A DNA stretch of 64,000 nt from the NCBI GenBank assembly GCA_039916305.1, contig JBDSLR010000020.1, positions 38,219 to 102,218 of the forward strand. The letters are read 5' to 3'. The stretch comes from JACMLD01 sp039916305. GTDB lineage: Bacteria > Bacteroidota > Bacteroidia > Chitinophagales > Chitinophagaceae. The number at the start of each line of letters is the position of its first letter. Within the stretch, counting starts at the first letter, position 1. Below the pieces are notes generated by a model. The model was given only the letters and a program-made list of their open reading frames with translations, did not search any database and was not told the origin of the DNA. Positions 9,238 to 19,059 of the stretch are shown in pieces. The position numbers were made by a program, and so were the translations under genes.

Positions 9238-9924
9238 ACAAGAGGGGTTTTTAAAACATGAAAATAATAGTTATTGTACACATTGTCGATGCGCTTCGCA
9301 AATACCTTGCAGTAATAACTAATGCTGTACAATAAGACGTAGCTGACTAGGGTAATTTGCCGGGCGGCTGAAATAAAACGGTTATGGGCTACATGTTATG
9401 GTTAGTTAAAATTGTACATGTAAAGATATAGCGGTGTACATTAATCCAATGATTGATTGCGGAAGAATGGAAAGGAAACTTTCATGATTGGTAAAGTTGA
9501 ATGCCCGAATGGCATTCGTATTTATACGATGCACCAGGTTTTGTATAGCTGTCACAAAACTTAGAGCCTCGAAATCCGGCAGGCAGGTGTACGGGTAAGC
9601 AGGGCAGATAAAATGTATGTAATGCCTTGTATGTCAAAGCCCTTTGATGTTAAAATGATTTATTGGGTTTTGTTAACACGCAACTTATCTTTTCTTTACG
9701 CAGTACCGGTGATAAATATTTTAAAAACAGCTGCCAATTAGCTTTTACTTTTCAAAAAAAGTTTATATTTTGTTTGTCATATACAGTATTTCCACTCTCC
9801 TCTGAACAATACCTCCCGCTAATATTTATTTCCAAGCCTGGAAAAACCGTCCTGATTTCACATCCATACCCTCTGTGTTTAACCACAACAGCATGCCTGT
9901 TTCGTAACCACAAAATTGAAACTC
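9238..9924. other. Divergent intergenic region between flotillin and peptidase genes
   Basis: Nearly 690 bases without a credible gene; the rightward open frame at 9663-10025 overlaps the peptidase gene in another frame and has no family character. It should hold two divergent promoters, but no exact TAnnTTTG box was found. A perfect hairpin GAATGCC-CGAAT-GGCATTC sits at 9499-9517, followed by the small palindrome CGTATTTATACG. Confidence 0.35.
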
Positions 9925-10731
9925 ATGGAAGTAGTGATTATCTGTGCAATGGTTTTTTTAACGGTGAGCCTTTACAGTTTATTGCAGGAGCCCGGCGCAC
10001 GTTTTATGCAGCGCCTCCATTATAAGAAATTTTGTAAAGTTGAAGACTACTACCGCAATATAGTTGCTGCCCACCTTGCCTATTTCAGACGCTTAACAGA
10101 AAAAGAACAGCACCTTTTATTGTTCCGCACTTTTCTGATACACAGGGCAAAAAAATTTCACTATGTAGGCATCGAGAAGAAAGAAGAAATGCCGGTACTC
10201 ATCAGTGCAGTTTCTGCACAGCTTACACTGGGCCTCGACAGGTTCTCACTAAATTTTTTCCGCGATATTTTTGTTTTGCAGCACGACTATCACTACGGCT
10301 ATTATTCCCTTCCTTTTATGGGGCATGTGGACAGCACCGGTATTTATTTGAGCTGGGATAATTTTCTGAAAGGTATTCACCGTGCCGATGAAAACAGTAA
10401 TGTGGGGCTGCATGAAATGGCACACGCACTGGCTTATGTAAACTTTGTAGTGAAGTCAGAAGAAGATAAACATTTCAAAAGTGAGTTTAAGAATTTTTCC
10501 CAGGTTGCCCGTCCTATTTTCCAGGAGATGCAGCGTGGTAAGAAAAATTTCCTGGGCGATTACGCCGCAACAAACTACCACGAATTTTGGGCAGTTAGTG
10601 TAGAGATGTTCTTTGAGAATCCTTTTCGATTCAAGTATGAATTGCCTGAACTATATACGGCCATGACTAAAGTGCTGAAACAGGATCCATATGAATTGAT
10701 TGTAAACGGAAAAGCTGCCAGGACTGCGTAG
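9925..10731 (+). CDS. M90-family (MtfA-like) zinc peptidase, paralogue 2
   Basis: Second MtfA-like zinc peptidase, 268 residues from the ATG at 9925 (a TTG three codons earlier is possible). One N-terminal hydrophobic segment (about residues 1-18) anchors it. The zinc motif is HEMAHALAYVNF (H163, E164, H167), and the likely third ligand is the glutamate in HEFWAVSVEMFFE. It aligns along nearly its whole length with the protein at 6303-7220, sharing GIYLSWDNFLKG and MPxLISAxSxQ, so the two arose by duplication. In E. coli, MtfA binds the repressor Mlc and has aminopeptidase activity; no Mlc gene is near here. The likely partner is the flotillin between the two copies (inference from position only). 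Confidence 0.8.
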   Translation: MEVVIICAMVFLTVSLYSLLQEPGARFMQRLHYKKFCKVEDYYRNIVAAHLAYFRRLTEKEQHLLLFRTFLIHRAKKFHYVGIEKKEEMPVLISAVSAQLTLGLDRFSLNFFRDIFVLQHDYHYGYYSLPFMGHVDSTGIYLSWDNFLKGIHRADENSNVGLHEMAHALAYVNFVVKSEEDKHFKSEFKNFSQVARPIFQEMQRGKKNFLGDYAATNYHEFWAVSVEMFFENPFRFKYELPELYTAMTKVLKQDPYELIVNGKAARTA

Positions 10732-10746
10732 TACGAAAGCCGGCAT

Positions 10747-11157
10747 TTATTTGCCGCCCGACGCCTCCCCGGATTTATAGTCAACATCTGCCTTTTTATA
10801 CAACACAACATAATAATAAGCCAGTACAGCCAGCCCAAGTACAAACGGTATAATAGCCGCCTGCCGGAGCCCATACCCGTGCCATACGTTTTCATCCAGC
10901 TGAAAAAATTCGCCTATCATCCACGTACAATTGGCAGTAATCCAGAAATCTACCGCCAGGTTATGAAAAAACTCACTCTTCATATGGCGGGTTTGCCAGG
11001 TAATAAGAATGGCTACCGTTAATGTGGGCACAATCATAATTATACCGGGTATTCTTAAATCCATTGCCCAGCAGATATCTTTCAGTAACCATAAGAGTAT
11101 ATGCATGTTCTCGGTTCTCCTGAATTTGGCCGGGATGGAGTAAACATTATTGCTCAT
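10747..11157 (-). CDS. Small four-helix membrane protein, unknown function
   Basis: I do not recognise a characterised family. The 136 residues show four hydrophobic segments (about 17-31, 38-54, 66-85 and 96-115) with the aromatic motif DFWITANCTWMIGEFF in the third, then a hydrophilic tail KKADVDYKSGEASGGK. Such proteins are widespread as hypothetical inner-membrane proteins. The stop codon lies only 15 bases from the end of the convergent peptidase gene. An in-frame ATG at 11106 would remove the first 17 residues without loss of a helix, so the start is uncertain. A weak promoter box lies about 40 bases upstream. Confidence 0.65.
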   Translation of the reverse strand: MSNNVYSIPAKFRRTENMHILLWLLKDICWAMDLRIPGIIMIVPTLTVAILITWQTRHMKSEFFHNLAVDFWITANCTWMIGEFFQLDENVWHGYGLRQAAIIPFVLGLAVLAYYYVVLYKKADVDYKSGEASGGK

Positions 11158-11197
11158 AAAAGTTACTGACTTATTTATAGATGACTACTGAATGAAA

Positions 11198-11205
11198 CAA
11201 AAATA
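11198..11205 (-). promoter_or_regulatory. Possible -7 promoter box for the small membrane protein gene
   Basis: Minus-strand TATTTTTG fits TAnnTTTG and lies 41 bases before the start codon. No TTTG element is seen at the proper distance, so support is weak. Confidence 0.3.
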
Positions 11206-11315
11206 AAGAAATGACGCGTTTTTTTTATGAATAGATTATTTGTATAGCCATGCTGTATGCTGCAAGATTAAAATCAGGGTTAGTTCCTAAAAAATATACC
11301 ATCACAACAATCTAT

Positions 11316-12371
11316 CTACCGGCTCATTACTTTTTTAAAACGATGCACGTTGGCATCTGCCATAATTGGTTCATGCTGTAATAAATGATTGACCAGTTGC
11401 TTTGCAAAAAACGGTGCCAGCGAACAGCCTTTGGTGCCCATGCCATTCAGGATGCCAATAGTGGCATCGTTGGGGTGCAATCCTACAAATGGTTTACGCT
11501 CCAGGGTTGCAGGGCGCACAGATGCCCAGTGGTCAAGAATGGTGAAAGGCAGTTTGATGGTCTGTTTCAGCCAGTTTTCTGCAAACTGGTAAAAACCTTT
11601 AGTAGGCAGCTCGTCTTCAAACTCCCATAAATAAGTAGAGCCCAGCCAGAAAGTATTTTGCTGCCAGGGCACCAGGCTGTACCCCTTTTTAATAATATGC
11701 GTAGCCGGAAAACCTGGTATCTCTACCAGTATTATTTCTCCTTTGTTAAGTCCGTATGGAAGATTGGGGAAAAATGGATTGCTGAAACCTGCTATGCCAT
11801 CGCAGAAGATTATTTTACTTGCGTGAATACCTTTGTACTCCACCCCGTTTTCTTTCTTAATCAGCTGTGCTGCATCAAAATGTTCTTCTTTTAATTGTCC
11901 TTTACTGAGCAGGCTTTTTCGCTGACTGGTTAGCAACAGCCGGATGTCTACCAGGTAAGCAGGCTGAATAATTCCATAACCAAAATCATATTGCAACAGT
12001 GGCAGCCAGTCTTTTTCATCATCAGGTAAAGACAAAAACTGTTTGTCTTTTTCATAACGCTCTATAAATGCCAACCGCATTTGTGGTGTAGCAAAACAAT
12101 CAATAATGGGTTTTTGGGTGATGCAGTTAATGCCGAGGTATTTGCCCACCGACTGATAAGCTTCCCATGCAAAAGGCATCAGCTCATCTATCATCCATGT
12201 TTTAACAATTCTTCTGCCGGTGACGGGGTTAATAATACCAGATGCTGCTTTGGAAGCAGTAAAAGGTTTGCTTTCATCAACCACTATAAATGATTGATTG
12301 GCTTTTTGCAATTCCCGGCTCAGGAAAGTGCCGCATATACCCTGGCCAACAATAATATAATCTACCTGCAT
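11316..12371 (-). CDS. FAD-dependent oxidoreductase (DAO / glycine-oxidase-like)
   Basis: A 351-residue flavoprotein of the D-amino-acid oxidase (DAO) superfamily. The FAD-binding Rossmann motif VGQGICGTFLSREL starts at residue 8. The middle carries SGIINPVTGRRIVKTW, typical of a FAD-linked oxidase clade, and the C-terminal FAD contact region is WASVRPATLERKPFVG with GMGTKGCSLAP. Substrates in this superfamily are amines, amino acids or the wobble uridine of tRNA (MnmC); nothing here fixes the choice. No thiamine genes are adjacent, so ThiO is not claimed. The -7 promoter box ends only four bases before the ATG, implying an almost leaderless mRNA. Confidence 0.8.
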   Translation of the reverse strand: MQVDYIIVGQGICGTFLSRELQKANQSFIVVDESKPFTASKAASGIINPVTGRRIVKTWMIDELMPFAWEAYQSVGKYLGINCITQKPIIDCFATPQMRLAFIERYEKDKQFLSLPDDEKDWLPLLQYDFGYGIIQPAYLVDIRLLLTSQRKSLLSKGQLKEEHFDAAQLIKKENGVEYKGIHASKIIFCDGIAGFSNPFFPNLPYGLNKGEIILVEIPGFPATHIIKKGYSLVPWQQNTFWLGSTYLWEFEDELPTKGFYQFAENWLKQTIKLPFTILDHWASVRPATLERKPFVGLHPNDATIGILNGMGTKGCSLAPFFAKQLVNHLLQHEPIMADANVHRFKKVMSR

Positions 12372-12375
12372 GCTG

Positions 12376-12383
12376 CAAAAATA
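12376..12383 (-). promoter_or_regulatory. -7 promoter box abutting the oxidoreductase start
   Basis: Minus-strand TATTTTTG matches TAnnTTTG exactly and ends four bases upstream of the ATG. The -33 position reads CCAT, a poor match, so only the proximal element supports this. Confidence 0.4.
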
Positions 12384-12407
12384 GGTGTGTTGGCAATGGC
12401 ATAATGG

Positions 12408-12474
12408 CTGATTTTGAGATGCAGATATCTTTTTTGGTACAGCCCGTCAGCAGATCCCCAATCCCAAAATCAGC
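12408..12474. repeat. Inverted CTGATTTTG repeat downstream of the A2M gene
   Basis: GCTGATTTTG (12408-12417) and CAAAATCAGC (12465-12474) are a perfect 10-bp inverted pair; the similarity extends imperfectly with GAGAT against ATCCC. It starts ten bases past the stop codon of the leftward gene and belongs to the same word family as sites near 20990, 21040 and 33370. Confidence 0.6.
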
Positions 12475-12483
12475 AATTTTTTT

Positions 12484-15400
12484 CTATTTATTCTCTTCTG
12501 CATTAACCCTTAGGCCTTCACTATGACTGGTAAATTCCGGCGCATACATACATTGTATACTGGTGACGCCATTACTGAAATTGCCTGTATGGGTTACAAA
12601 AAGCGGGTATTCAAAAACGTAAACACCTTTTGGCAGCCAGCTGAAAAAGAAATTGGTACTGGCATCTTTGGTGCTTTCGTAATAACCCAGTCCGCCCTGC
12701 CATTTGTACCCGCTTAATACATTTACCGGTTCCATACAACTGGCACGCATATCTTTCATGTGTACATATTCCATGTCCCTGTCAACCCGCAGCTCAATCC
12801 GCACTTTAATTTTATCGCCCACTTTAATGTAGCCATTTTCAGCAATAGGTTCCAGTACCGGCCCTTTGTTTGTATTTCTTTCTATGAATAATTTTTTTTC
12901 CAGCTTCAGTGGCGTTGCGGCAGCTGTGATCTTATCCAACTGTTCAAAATATTGCCAGTATATGGCGCCCCATGCAGGTTGATTATTCCCCTGGTTTTGC
13001 GGGCTGGCAATTTTAACGGTAATTTCTCCCATGGCCGGTTTTACAAATGGCCCGTCAATGGTTTGTTTGAAATAACCGGTGCCTGCTTCGGACGTAGTTG
13101 CAGCGGAGGAGATAGATTTATCGCCTAATTTTATTTCAACGGTTGGTGTATTGTTTAACCAGTCGCTGCCTTGCAATAATAACGCATAGCAGGCTTCTGC
13201 GGTGGCTTTGGTCGTCTTCCAGTTGCGGGTTTGTTTTTGCTTCAGCAACCAGGTTTTTAAGTCATTCACTGTCTTGATGTCTTTGCTGATTTCGCCAAAT
13301 GCTTCTATCAGCAGGCTTTGGGTTTCCACCGGTGCCTGGTGCCAGTAATAGCCCGCCGTATTTTCTTTCCAGTACATGCCCATCTCTTCATTAACAACTG
13401 CGTTTTGTTTCAGGGATTTCAAAATATCACCGGCTGTTTTACCGTCGCCGCTGCGTGACAGTGACAGGGCAATCATCCCCTGCATGTACTTGTTTTGCTG
13501 CAACCAGAACTGCTGGCTTTGTTTACGGTAATAATTAATGGCGGTAAATGATGCGCCGGGGATGGTATAGGTATTAAAGAAACTCCGCATATACAGGAAT
13601 TGTACCTGCAAATAGCCGAGCTGGGTGTTGCTTAGCACCGCTTTGCTTTTTACCAGGTTATCGTAGTCTTCTTTCATGCGCTGGTCAAGATAGCCAACAG
13701 CAGTTTTTGTAATAGTGGCCCATTCTTTTTGCTGGGCAGCGTTTAATGCACCCAGCTTGGCCAGGTGACCAATACCGGTTAAAATATATTGCGTCATGTA
13801 CCGGTCATCCGGCCCGCCTTCAAACCAAACAAAACCGCCATTACTGCTTTGCAATTGTTTCAACTTCTCAAATGAAGCGGACAGCTCCCGGCTCATGCGC
13901 AACATGTCAAATAGCAGGGCAATATTTTTCTTTTGCTGCGTTTCATTTTTTGCTTCCATTACCCAGGGTGTCTCTTCCAGCAACGCTGCTTTCAGTTCCG
14001 GGTTTTTCTGGAGATTAGAGAGCAGGGCCGCTGTATCCGATGTTTTCCACTTTTCGAATATTTCTTTTAAACGTGGTGATGTATTGGCAATTTTTGTGGC
14101 GAGGGCATTGGCATAATACCGGTTAAATGTTTGCTCAGCGCAATCGTACGGGTATTCCATTAAATAAGGCAGGGCCTGTACTGCGTACCATGCCGGGTTG
14201 GTAGTAAACTCTACCGTGAGTGCATGCTGCTGCAATGTTTCGCTATTGCCACTTTGCAATAATTTCTCGAAACGGAAATTTTTGGCAGCGTTGCCACGCA
14301 TGGGCAGCGGCATGCTTTCCGTTACCAGCATACTATTGCTGAGTACAGGCATGGCGGCTTCTTCGCCATCGCTGTGTGCACCTGCTTTGGCAACAAACCG
14401 ATAGCTCAATGCGCTGTTATACTGGTAGGGCACATCAATAGAGAATTTCACAACGGTACTTTGTGCGGCTGCAGCTGTAAAATACTGTGTGGGAGAAATA
14501 TTATGGAACCAGCCATCTACCGGCTGGTTGCTGGCTGCGTTGAATAATTCTAACTGTACCGTGCCCATTAGTTCGCTATCGGTCAGGTTAACTACTTTGG
14601 TACTGAGTTCCATTTTATCCCCCTCTCTTAAAAACCGCGGCGCATTGGGCTGCACCATCAGTTGTTTTTGGGTAATGGTATTGTTGACAGAATAACCAAA
14701 CGCCAGTTCCTTGGTATGTGCCAGTGCCTGGAAGGTCCATTTGGTCAGCGCTTCCGGAATGGTAAAACCAAATTCAATATTGCCGGCAGTATCTGTTTTT
14801 AAATCCGGAAAAAAGAAAGCGGTTTCATTGAAGTTTTTACGAATTTGAATTTGGCCCGTTGCCGCTGCCGGGGGCACTGCCGTTCCTATTTTTACCTCCT
14901 GCAGGTATCCCTGTTCTGGCTTATCTTCCTCGTTATCTACCCGGCCTGCTTTTAGCATTCTTGCCGGTGCTGCCATTGACATTTCTGCCATTGGTGCTGC
15001 CCCGGGAGCAGCGTCTACTGCAAGGTCTTTTGCTTCTCCACGGGACGCGCTCCCTCTTATCTTTAGGTTTCCAGCTGTATACCTCAAATTAATACCGCCC
15101 CTGCTCATTGTATTCAAATAGTCATAGGCTTTATCTACGCTTTTGTAATCCTGGGTCCAGTATTTCTCCTGCGATTGTACCTGGTTAAATGAATAATTGC
15201 CCATCCAGTTGTTGTTGCCATAATAGGTTGGCCAGATGCCGGGTATCGCCCAGCTATGCGGTTTAAACTGATCCAGGGAAGCATCATACATACTGGCCAG
15301 CATTTCGGCTGCCAGTTTTTCCTTTTTATAGCCGCTTATTTTCAGCTTCCATTTTTCTTCACTGCCGGGTAAGGTTTTATCGCGGAAACTGGTGTAAGAG

Positions 15401-18400
15401 ATTTGCAGTTCTTTGTTTGTCCAGGGCACATTTACCTGGTTAGTTACTATATAAAAACGATTGTTGCGCACAAAGAAATGCGTTACGCCAAAACCACCGC
15501 GGTCTGCATCTGTAACCGGAAAATTGAATGATTGTTTTCCATTGAGGTTGATGAAATTATAAGCAGGCGTAGAAGTCAGTTCGCCCGTATTTTTTGGGTT
15601 GATTGTTTGCGCATCAGGTTTATCTATTTGCTGTACCAGGAAAATATCCGTTGCTGATGAACCGATGATAATAGTTGATTGCGCGCCTGGCTCAACAGTA
15701 TTGTTTTTTTGCGAAGACCAGGTATACGCCGTTGCACCTAATGTTTTACTTTTTTCACTATATAGCTGTATATATTTGATGTCTTTTACTGTTGATCCAT
15801 ATTTGTCTTTTGTAACAGCTTCAATAGCATACCAGCCTTCCGGAATAGTAATTGGTATGAGAAACGGGGTGTTGCTGCTATCTGTTTTTGTAAAGAGGGA
15901 TTTTTCCTTTGGCCAGCTTTGGTAATTGTTTTCATTTTGGTATTCGTCGTTCGGGAAGTTTTTTATAAATTCCTCCTTACTCATTATAAACTGGTCGGGT
16001 TGCTGCCAGTATCTTTTACGGATTAACCTGTCAGGTGCCTGCAGCCTGCTGATGCTGACGGTAACCAACGCAGGCGCCGTAACCCCCGCAATATTTTTTG
16101 TGCTGAGAGAAATTGTTTTCAGGCTGTCAGCGATGATGTTTTCGCCATCGTTGAGACCAATGCTTAGCTGCAACGCTTTATAAGCAACTGGTACAATGGT
16201 TTGGCCACTCCTGGTTTCGCCGTTAATATCAGTGATGTCTGCAGTTACTGTATAATCAAAAATGGGCTCAAGGTCTTTATTAATGGAAAGATCCGGGATG
16301 GCTTTGAAAGTAATATTGAATTTGCCATCTGCGCCGGTGGTTAAAATACCATTTGTTATTTCCATATTGCTGGCGCGTGGGTAGCCGCGTTTCCAGTATA
16401 GCCAGGGATAGATAAACCTTGCCACCCTTTGCACCCGGTATTTTACCTGTGCGCCATCAATATTGTTGCCGGCATAGGCTTTTGCAAAACCGGTAATGGT
16501 AATTGAATCATTTACTTTATAGGTGGCTGTCACCTTATCATAGTCAACAAAAAACTTAGGGCGTTTGTACTCTTCTACAGCAAAAGAAGTATTGCCGTCT
16601 ATTACCTCATTGATTAGCGTAAACTCGCCATTTAATATGCCCTGTGGCAAAATGAACTTACCGGTGCAGGAGCCATATTCATTTGTTGTAAGTTCTATAG
16701 AATCGATGTTTTCTCCATTTGCATTGCGAAGAAAAAAAATAGATTTGATATCGCTGTACACTTTGCTTTTCCGGGTGGTGAAATTATTGGTTACCGCAAT
16801 GCCTTTAAAGTAAATGGTCTGGCCAGGGCGGTAAATGCTCCGGTCTGTAAAGAAAAACATACGGGCATTGTCTTTTTCATATTGTGCCGCAATGACGGCG
16901 TCTGTGCCTGCGCCATCCTCCCTATAATAAATATACTGGGCATCATTCATAAAAAGCCGGTCTTCCCGGTTGGTTATTTCCAGTTGTAAATTACCCTGCC
17001 GGTTGCTTATGTTTTTTGCGAGGCGCACATAGCCGTTTTTATCCGCATTTACTTTCTCGCCTTTTACCCTTTTATTTGCCCGGGTATTATAGTCGTATTG
17101 GTTCCACCAGGTTTGAACGATAGCCCCTTCCAATGGTTTGCCGGTTTGGCGATCCAACATAAAATATTCATTGGCATTACTGATATAGCTGATGCCGGAA
17201 ATATAAAAATATTGTACCGCCAGGGGATTCCTGTCAAAAGAAAAATCAGGGTTGGTACTGGCCAGTAAAATATATTCGCCCACCGGCAGTGCATCCACTT
17301 TAATTTCCGCATGGTGTTTCTGGTAATCATTGGTAGCTGGTAAGGATTGATCCCAGCTTCGCAGGGGCTTCAGTGCAACTATATTATTCCAGTAATTATT
17401 ATCGTAACGGTTCTCAAGTTTCTTTTTCAGATCATCGTTTAATAATGCCAGGCGAAAATATAGTTTTGTAAAGTTGCGGTAGCTTACCAGCGTTCTGAAC
17501 GGTTGCTGGGGCAGGTTTACTTTTTCAGTGGCCAGGTTGAGTTCTTTCCTTTCTATTTGCTGTAAAAGATTATAACAATTAACCCTGCCTTCAGACGCTT
17601 CTTTTTGCTCCAGTACCTGACGGCATATTTTTGCGGCAATAATATATTCACCCTGCGGAGTACCCGGATCTTTTTCATCGTCTTTCAGCGGATCGTACTG
17701 CGCTGCCTTGTTGGCATGCAGTTGTGCCAGCAGGTAAAATGCCTGTGCAGCAGCCGGCGCTGTTTTGTAGGTATCTGTAATAACTGTTAATGCCTGCTCA
17801 TATAATTTTTCTTTATTTTCCATTACACCAAACTGCTGTACAAACTGCAGGCGTGCTATGTCTGCATCAATCAGGGCATCGGGTTTTGGATCGTTTGCAT
17901 GCATGGCCAGCAGCTGTTGAAACACCAGCAACGCTTTGTGGTGCACAGCGGCGGGGTCCTGGCTTGTGATAGCCAGTTTGCTGAATGGGACTGCAGGCGC
18001 AAAATAATCATTGTCTTTAATTTCAAAAGCATAGGCCGGTTTTGTTATGTCTCTTTCTTCATTTTTAAAATAATCCAGGGCACGGTGGGCCAGCAAATCA
18101 TAAAGAGTAGGGCGCAGGTAACGCACGTTTCCTTTTGTGATAATAGCGTCAAAAGGTTCCAGCTTTGTCTGCTGTAGAATTTTTTCGTTTTTGACTGATA
18201 CCAGGTACAACGCCGTTATTTTCTCAACAAAGTCAATGGCGCTCCAGGTAGCCATATCTTCTTTTTTGAAATTCATCGTTTGTGTACGATCGTACAATTG
18301 CCAGCGGTGTTGCTGGTAATAGTTATGGTAATGTTCTGCGAGGATAGATTGGAGGATGGATTTGGATGGCTCTGCTGCACTGGTAATCTCCTGCTGCCAT

Positions 18401-18684
18401 TTATCAATACTTTTGTTACCTGACTGCTCTTCGGTTGTCTGTTGCAGGTTAACCTGGTAGAGCAAAGCTTTAACCAGTTGCGCATCCTGGTTTTCTTTTT
18501 TAGCAAGTGTATAAATTTTATTCACTTCCGTAAGGGCAGATTGCGTGAGGCCTTTTTTGCTATACAGCGAATCAACTTTCTTCCATAATATATCGTAACT
18601 GGTCATTGTTTTTTGTGCAGATAAGAAATGAGTAAATAGTATACAACTGATAAGTATAAATGCCGTGGTTCTAACAAATGCCAT
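12484..18684 (-). CDS. Alpha-2-macroglobulin family protein (very large, thioester type)
   Basis: A 2066-residue exported protein with a Sec signal peptide (about 1-23, ending in SAQ) and no lipobox cysteine, so it is probably periplasmic or surface-associated rather than a lipoprotein. The middle contains macroglobulin-like beta domains, including the MG2-type FFTDRSIYRPGQTIYFKG near residue 610. An A2M core segment is FGFTIPEALTKWTFQALAHTK-like near 1320. The thioester motif CAEQ is at residues 1515-1518 within YPYDCAEQTF, followed by an alpha/alpha toroid (complement-like) domain and a C-terminal receptor-like beta domain. Family members trap proteases through the thioester. Bacterial ones are often paired with PBP1C, which is absent here; the extra N-terminal 550 residues look helical and repeat-like. 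Confidence 0.9.
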   Translation of the reverse strand: MAFVRTTAFILISCILFTHFLSAQKTMTSYDILWKKVDSLYSKKGLTQSALTEVNKIYTLAKKENQDAQLVKALLYQVNLQQTTEEQSGNKSIDKWQQEITSAAEPSKSILQSILAEHYHNYYQQHRWQLYDRTQTMNFKKEDMATWSAIDFVEKITALYLVSVKNEKILQQTKLEPFDAIITKGNVRYLRPTLYDLLAHRALDYFKNEERDITKPAYAFEIKDNDYFAPAVPFSKLAITSQDPAAVHHKALLVFQQLLAMHANDPKPDALIDADIARLQFVQQFGVMENKEKLYEQALTVITDTYKTAPAAAQAFYLLAQLHANKAAQYDPLKDDEKDPGTPQGEYIIAAKICRQVLEQKEASEGRVNCYNLLQQIERKELNLATEKVNLPQQPFRTLVSYRNFTKLYFRLALLNDDLKKKLENRYDNNYWNNIVALKPLRSWDQSLPATNDYQKHHAEIKVDALPVGEYILLASTNPDFSFDRNPLAVQYFYISGISYISNANEYFMLDRQTGKPLEGAIVQTWWNQYDYNTRANKRVKGEKVNADKNGYVRLAKNISNRQGNLQLEITNREDRLFMNDAQYIYYREDGAGTDAVIAAQYEKDNARMFFFTDRSIYRPGQTIYFKGIAVTNNFTTRKSKVYSDIKSIFFLRNANGENIDSIELTTNEYGSCTGKFILPQGILNGEFTLINEVIDGNTSFAVEEYKRPKFFVDYDKVTATYKVNDSITITGFAKAYAGNNIDGAQVKYRVQRVARFIYPWLYWKRGYPRASNMEITNGILTTGADGKFNITFKAIPDLSINKDLEPIFDYTVTADITDINGETRSGQTIVPVAYKALQLSIGLNDGENIIADSLKTISLSTKNIAGVTAPALVTVSISRLQAPDRLIRKRYWQQPDQFIMSKEEFIKNFPNDEYQNENNYQSWPKEKSLFTKTDSSNTPFLIPITIPEGWYAIEAVTKDKYGSTVKDIKYIQLYSEKSKTLGATAYTWSSQKNNTVEPGAQSTIIIGSSATDIFLVQQIDKPDAQTINPKNTGELTSTPAYNFINLNGKQSFNFPVTDADRGGFGVTHFFVRNNRFYIVTNQVNVPWTNKELQISYTSFRDKTLPGSEEKWKLKISGYKKEKLAAEMLASMYDASLDQFKPHSWAIPGIWPTYYGNNNWMGNYSFNQVQSQEKYWTQDYKSVDKAYDYLNTMSRGGINLRYTAGNLKIRGSASRGEAKDLAVDAAPGAAPMAEMSMAAPARMLKAGRVDNEEDKPEQGYLQEVKIGTAVPPAAATGQIQIRKNFNETAFFFPDLKTDTAGNIEFGFTIPEALTKWTFQALAHTKELAFGYSVNNTITQKQLMVQPNAPRFLREGDKMELSTKVVNLTDSELMGTVQLELFNAASNQPVDGWFHNISPTQYFTAAAAQSTVVKFSIDVPYQYNSALSYRFVAKAGAHSDGEEAAMPVLSNSMLVTESMPLPMRGNAAKNFRFEKLLQSGNSETLQQHALTVEFTTNPAWYAVQALPYLMEYPYDCAEQTFNRYYANALATKIANTSPRLKEIFEKWKTSDTAALLSNLQKNPELKAALLEETPWVMEAKNETQQKKNIALLFDMLRMSRELSASFEKLKQLQSSNGGFVWFEGGPDDRYMTQYILTGIGHLAKLGALNAAQQKEWATITKTAVGYLDQRMKEDYDNLVKSKAVLSNTQLGYLQVQFLYMRSFFNTYTIPGASFTAINYYRKQSQQFWLQQNKYMQGMIALSLSRSGDGKTAGDILKSLKQNAVVNEEMGMYWKENTAGYYWHQAPVETQSLLIEAFGEISKDIKTVNDLKTWLLKQKQTRNWKTTKATAEACYALLLQGSDWLNNTPTVEIKLGDKSISSAATTSEAGTGYFKQTIDGPFVKPAMGEITVKIASPQNQGNNQPAWGAIYWQYFEQLDKITAAATPLKLEKKLFIERNTNKGPVLEPIAENGYIKVGDKIKVRIELRVDRDMEYVHMKDMRASCMEPVNVLSGYKWQGGLGYYESTKDASTNFFFSWLPKGVYVFEYPLFVTHTGNFSNGVTSIQCMYAPEFTSHSEGLRVNAEENK

Positions 18685-19059
18685 GTGCTTCAGGTTTTAA
18701 TAGTGTTATAAGTTGCCGCTGTTGCTTAAACGCTGGTAAGGCAGGTACAACAGCAGCGATAAAGATAATCAGTTTGCGTATGGGATGCAGTAGCGGATGC
18801 TTTTGCATAAGCACCTTATCATAAACCCTGTTAAAGTATTTAACAATAATCAAGCAGGCCGGATGAAACAGCAGATAAACGCATATAACTTTCGTATGCA
18901 TGCGTTTTTTTGCAACATTGATTATCAGTTAATTGCATTAACAAATTCTTAGATCTTCTGCATGTTACTTTCTTTAATTGGAGGCTTCTATTATATATAC
19001 CAGTAAGAAAGCAACTGGACAACAAGCAAAAATTATCAGTACAATTTAAATTTACAATT
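18685..19059. other. Divergent intergenic region between A2M and DUF4476 genes
   Basis: This stretch of 375 bases has no convincing gene; short leftward frames here lack family character. It must contain divergent promoters. The sequence becomes AT-rich from 18890 onward, but no exact TAnnTTTG box stands out. Confidence 0.3.

Noticed and set aside
9663..10025. 120-codon rightward frame overlapping the second M90 peptidase gene
   Set aside because: It is in a different frame from the recognised zinc peptidase and has no family features.
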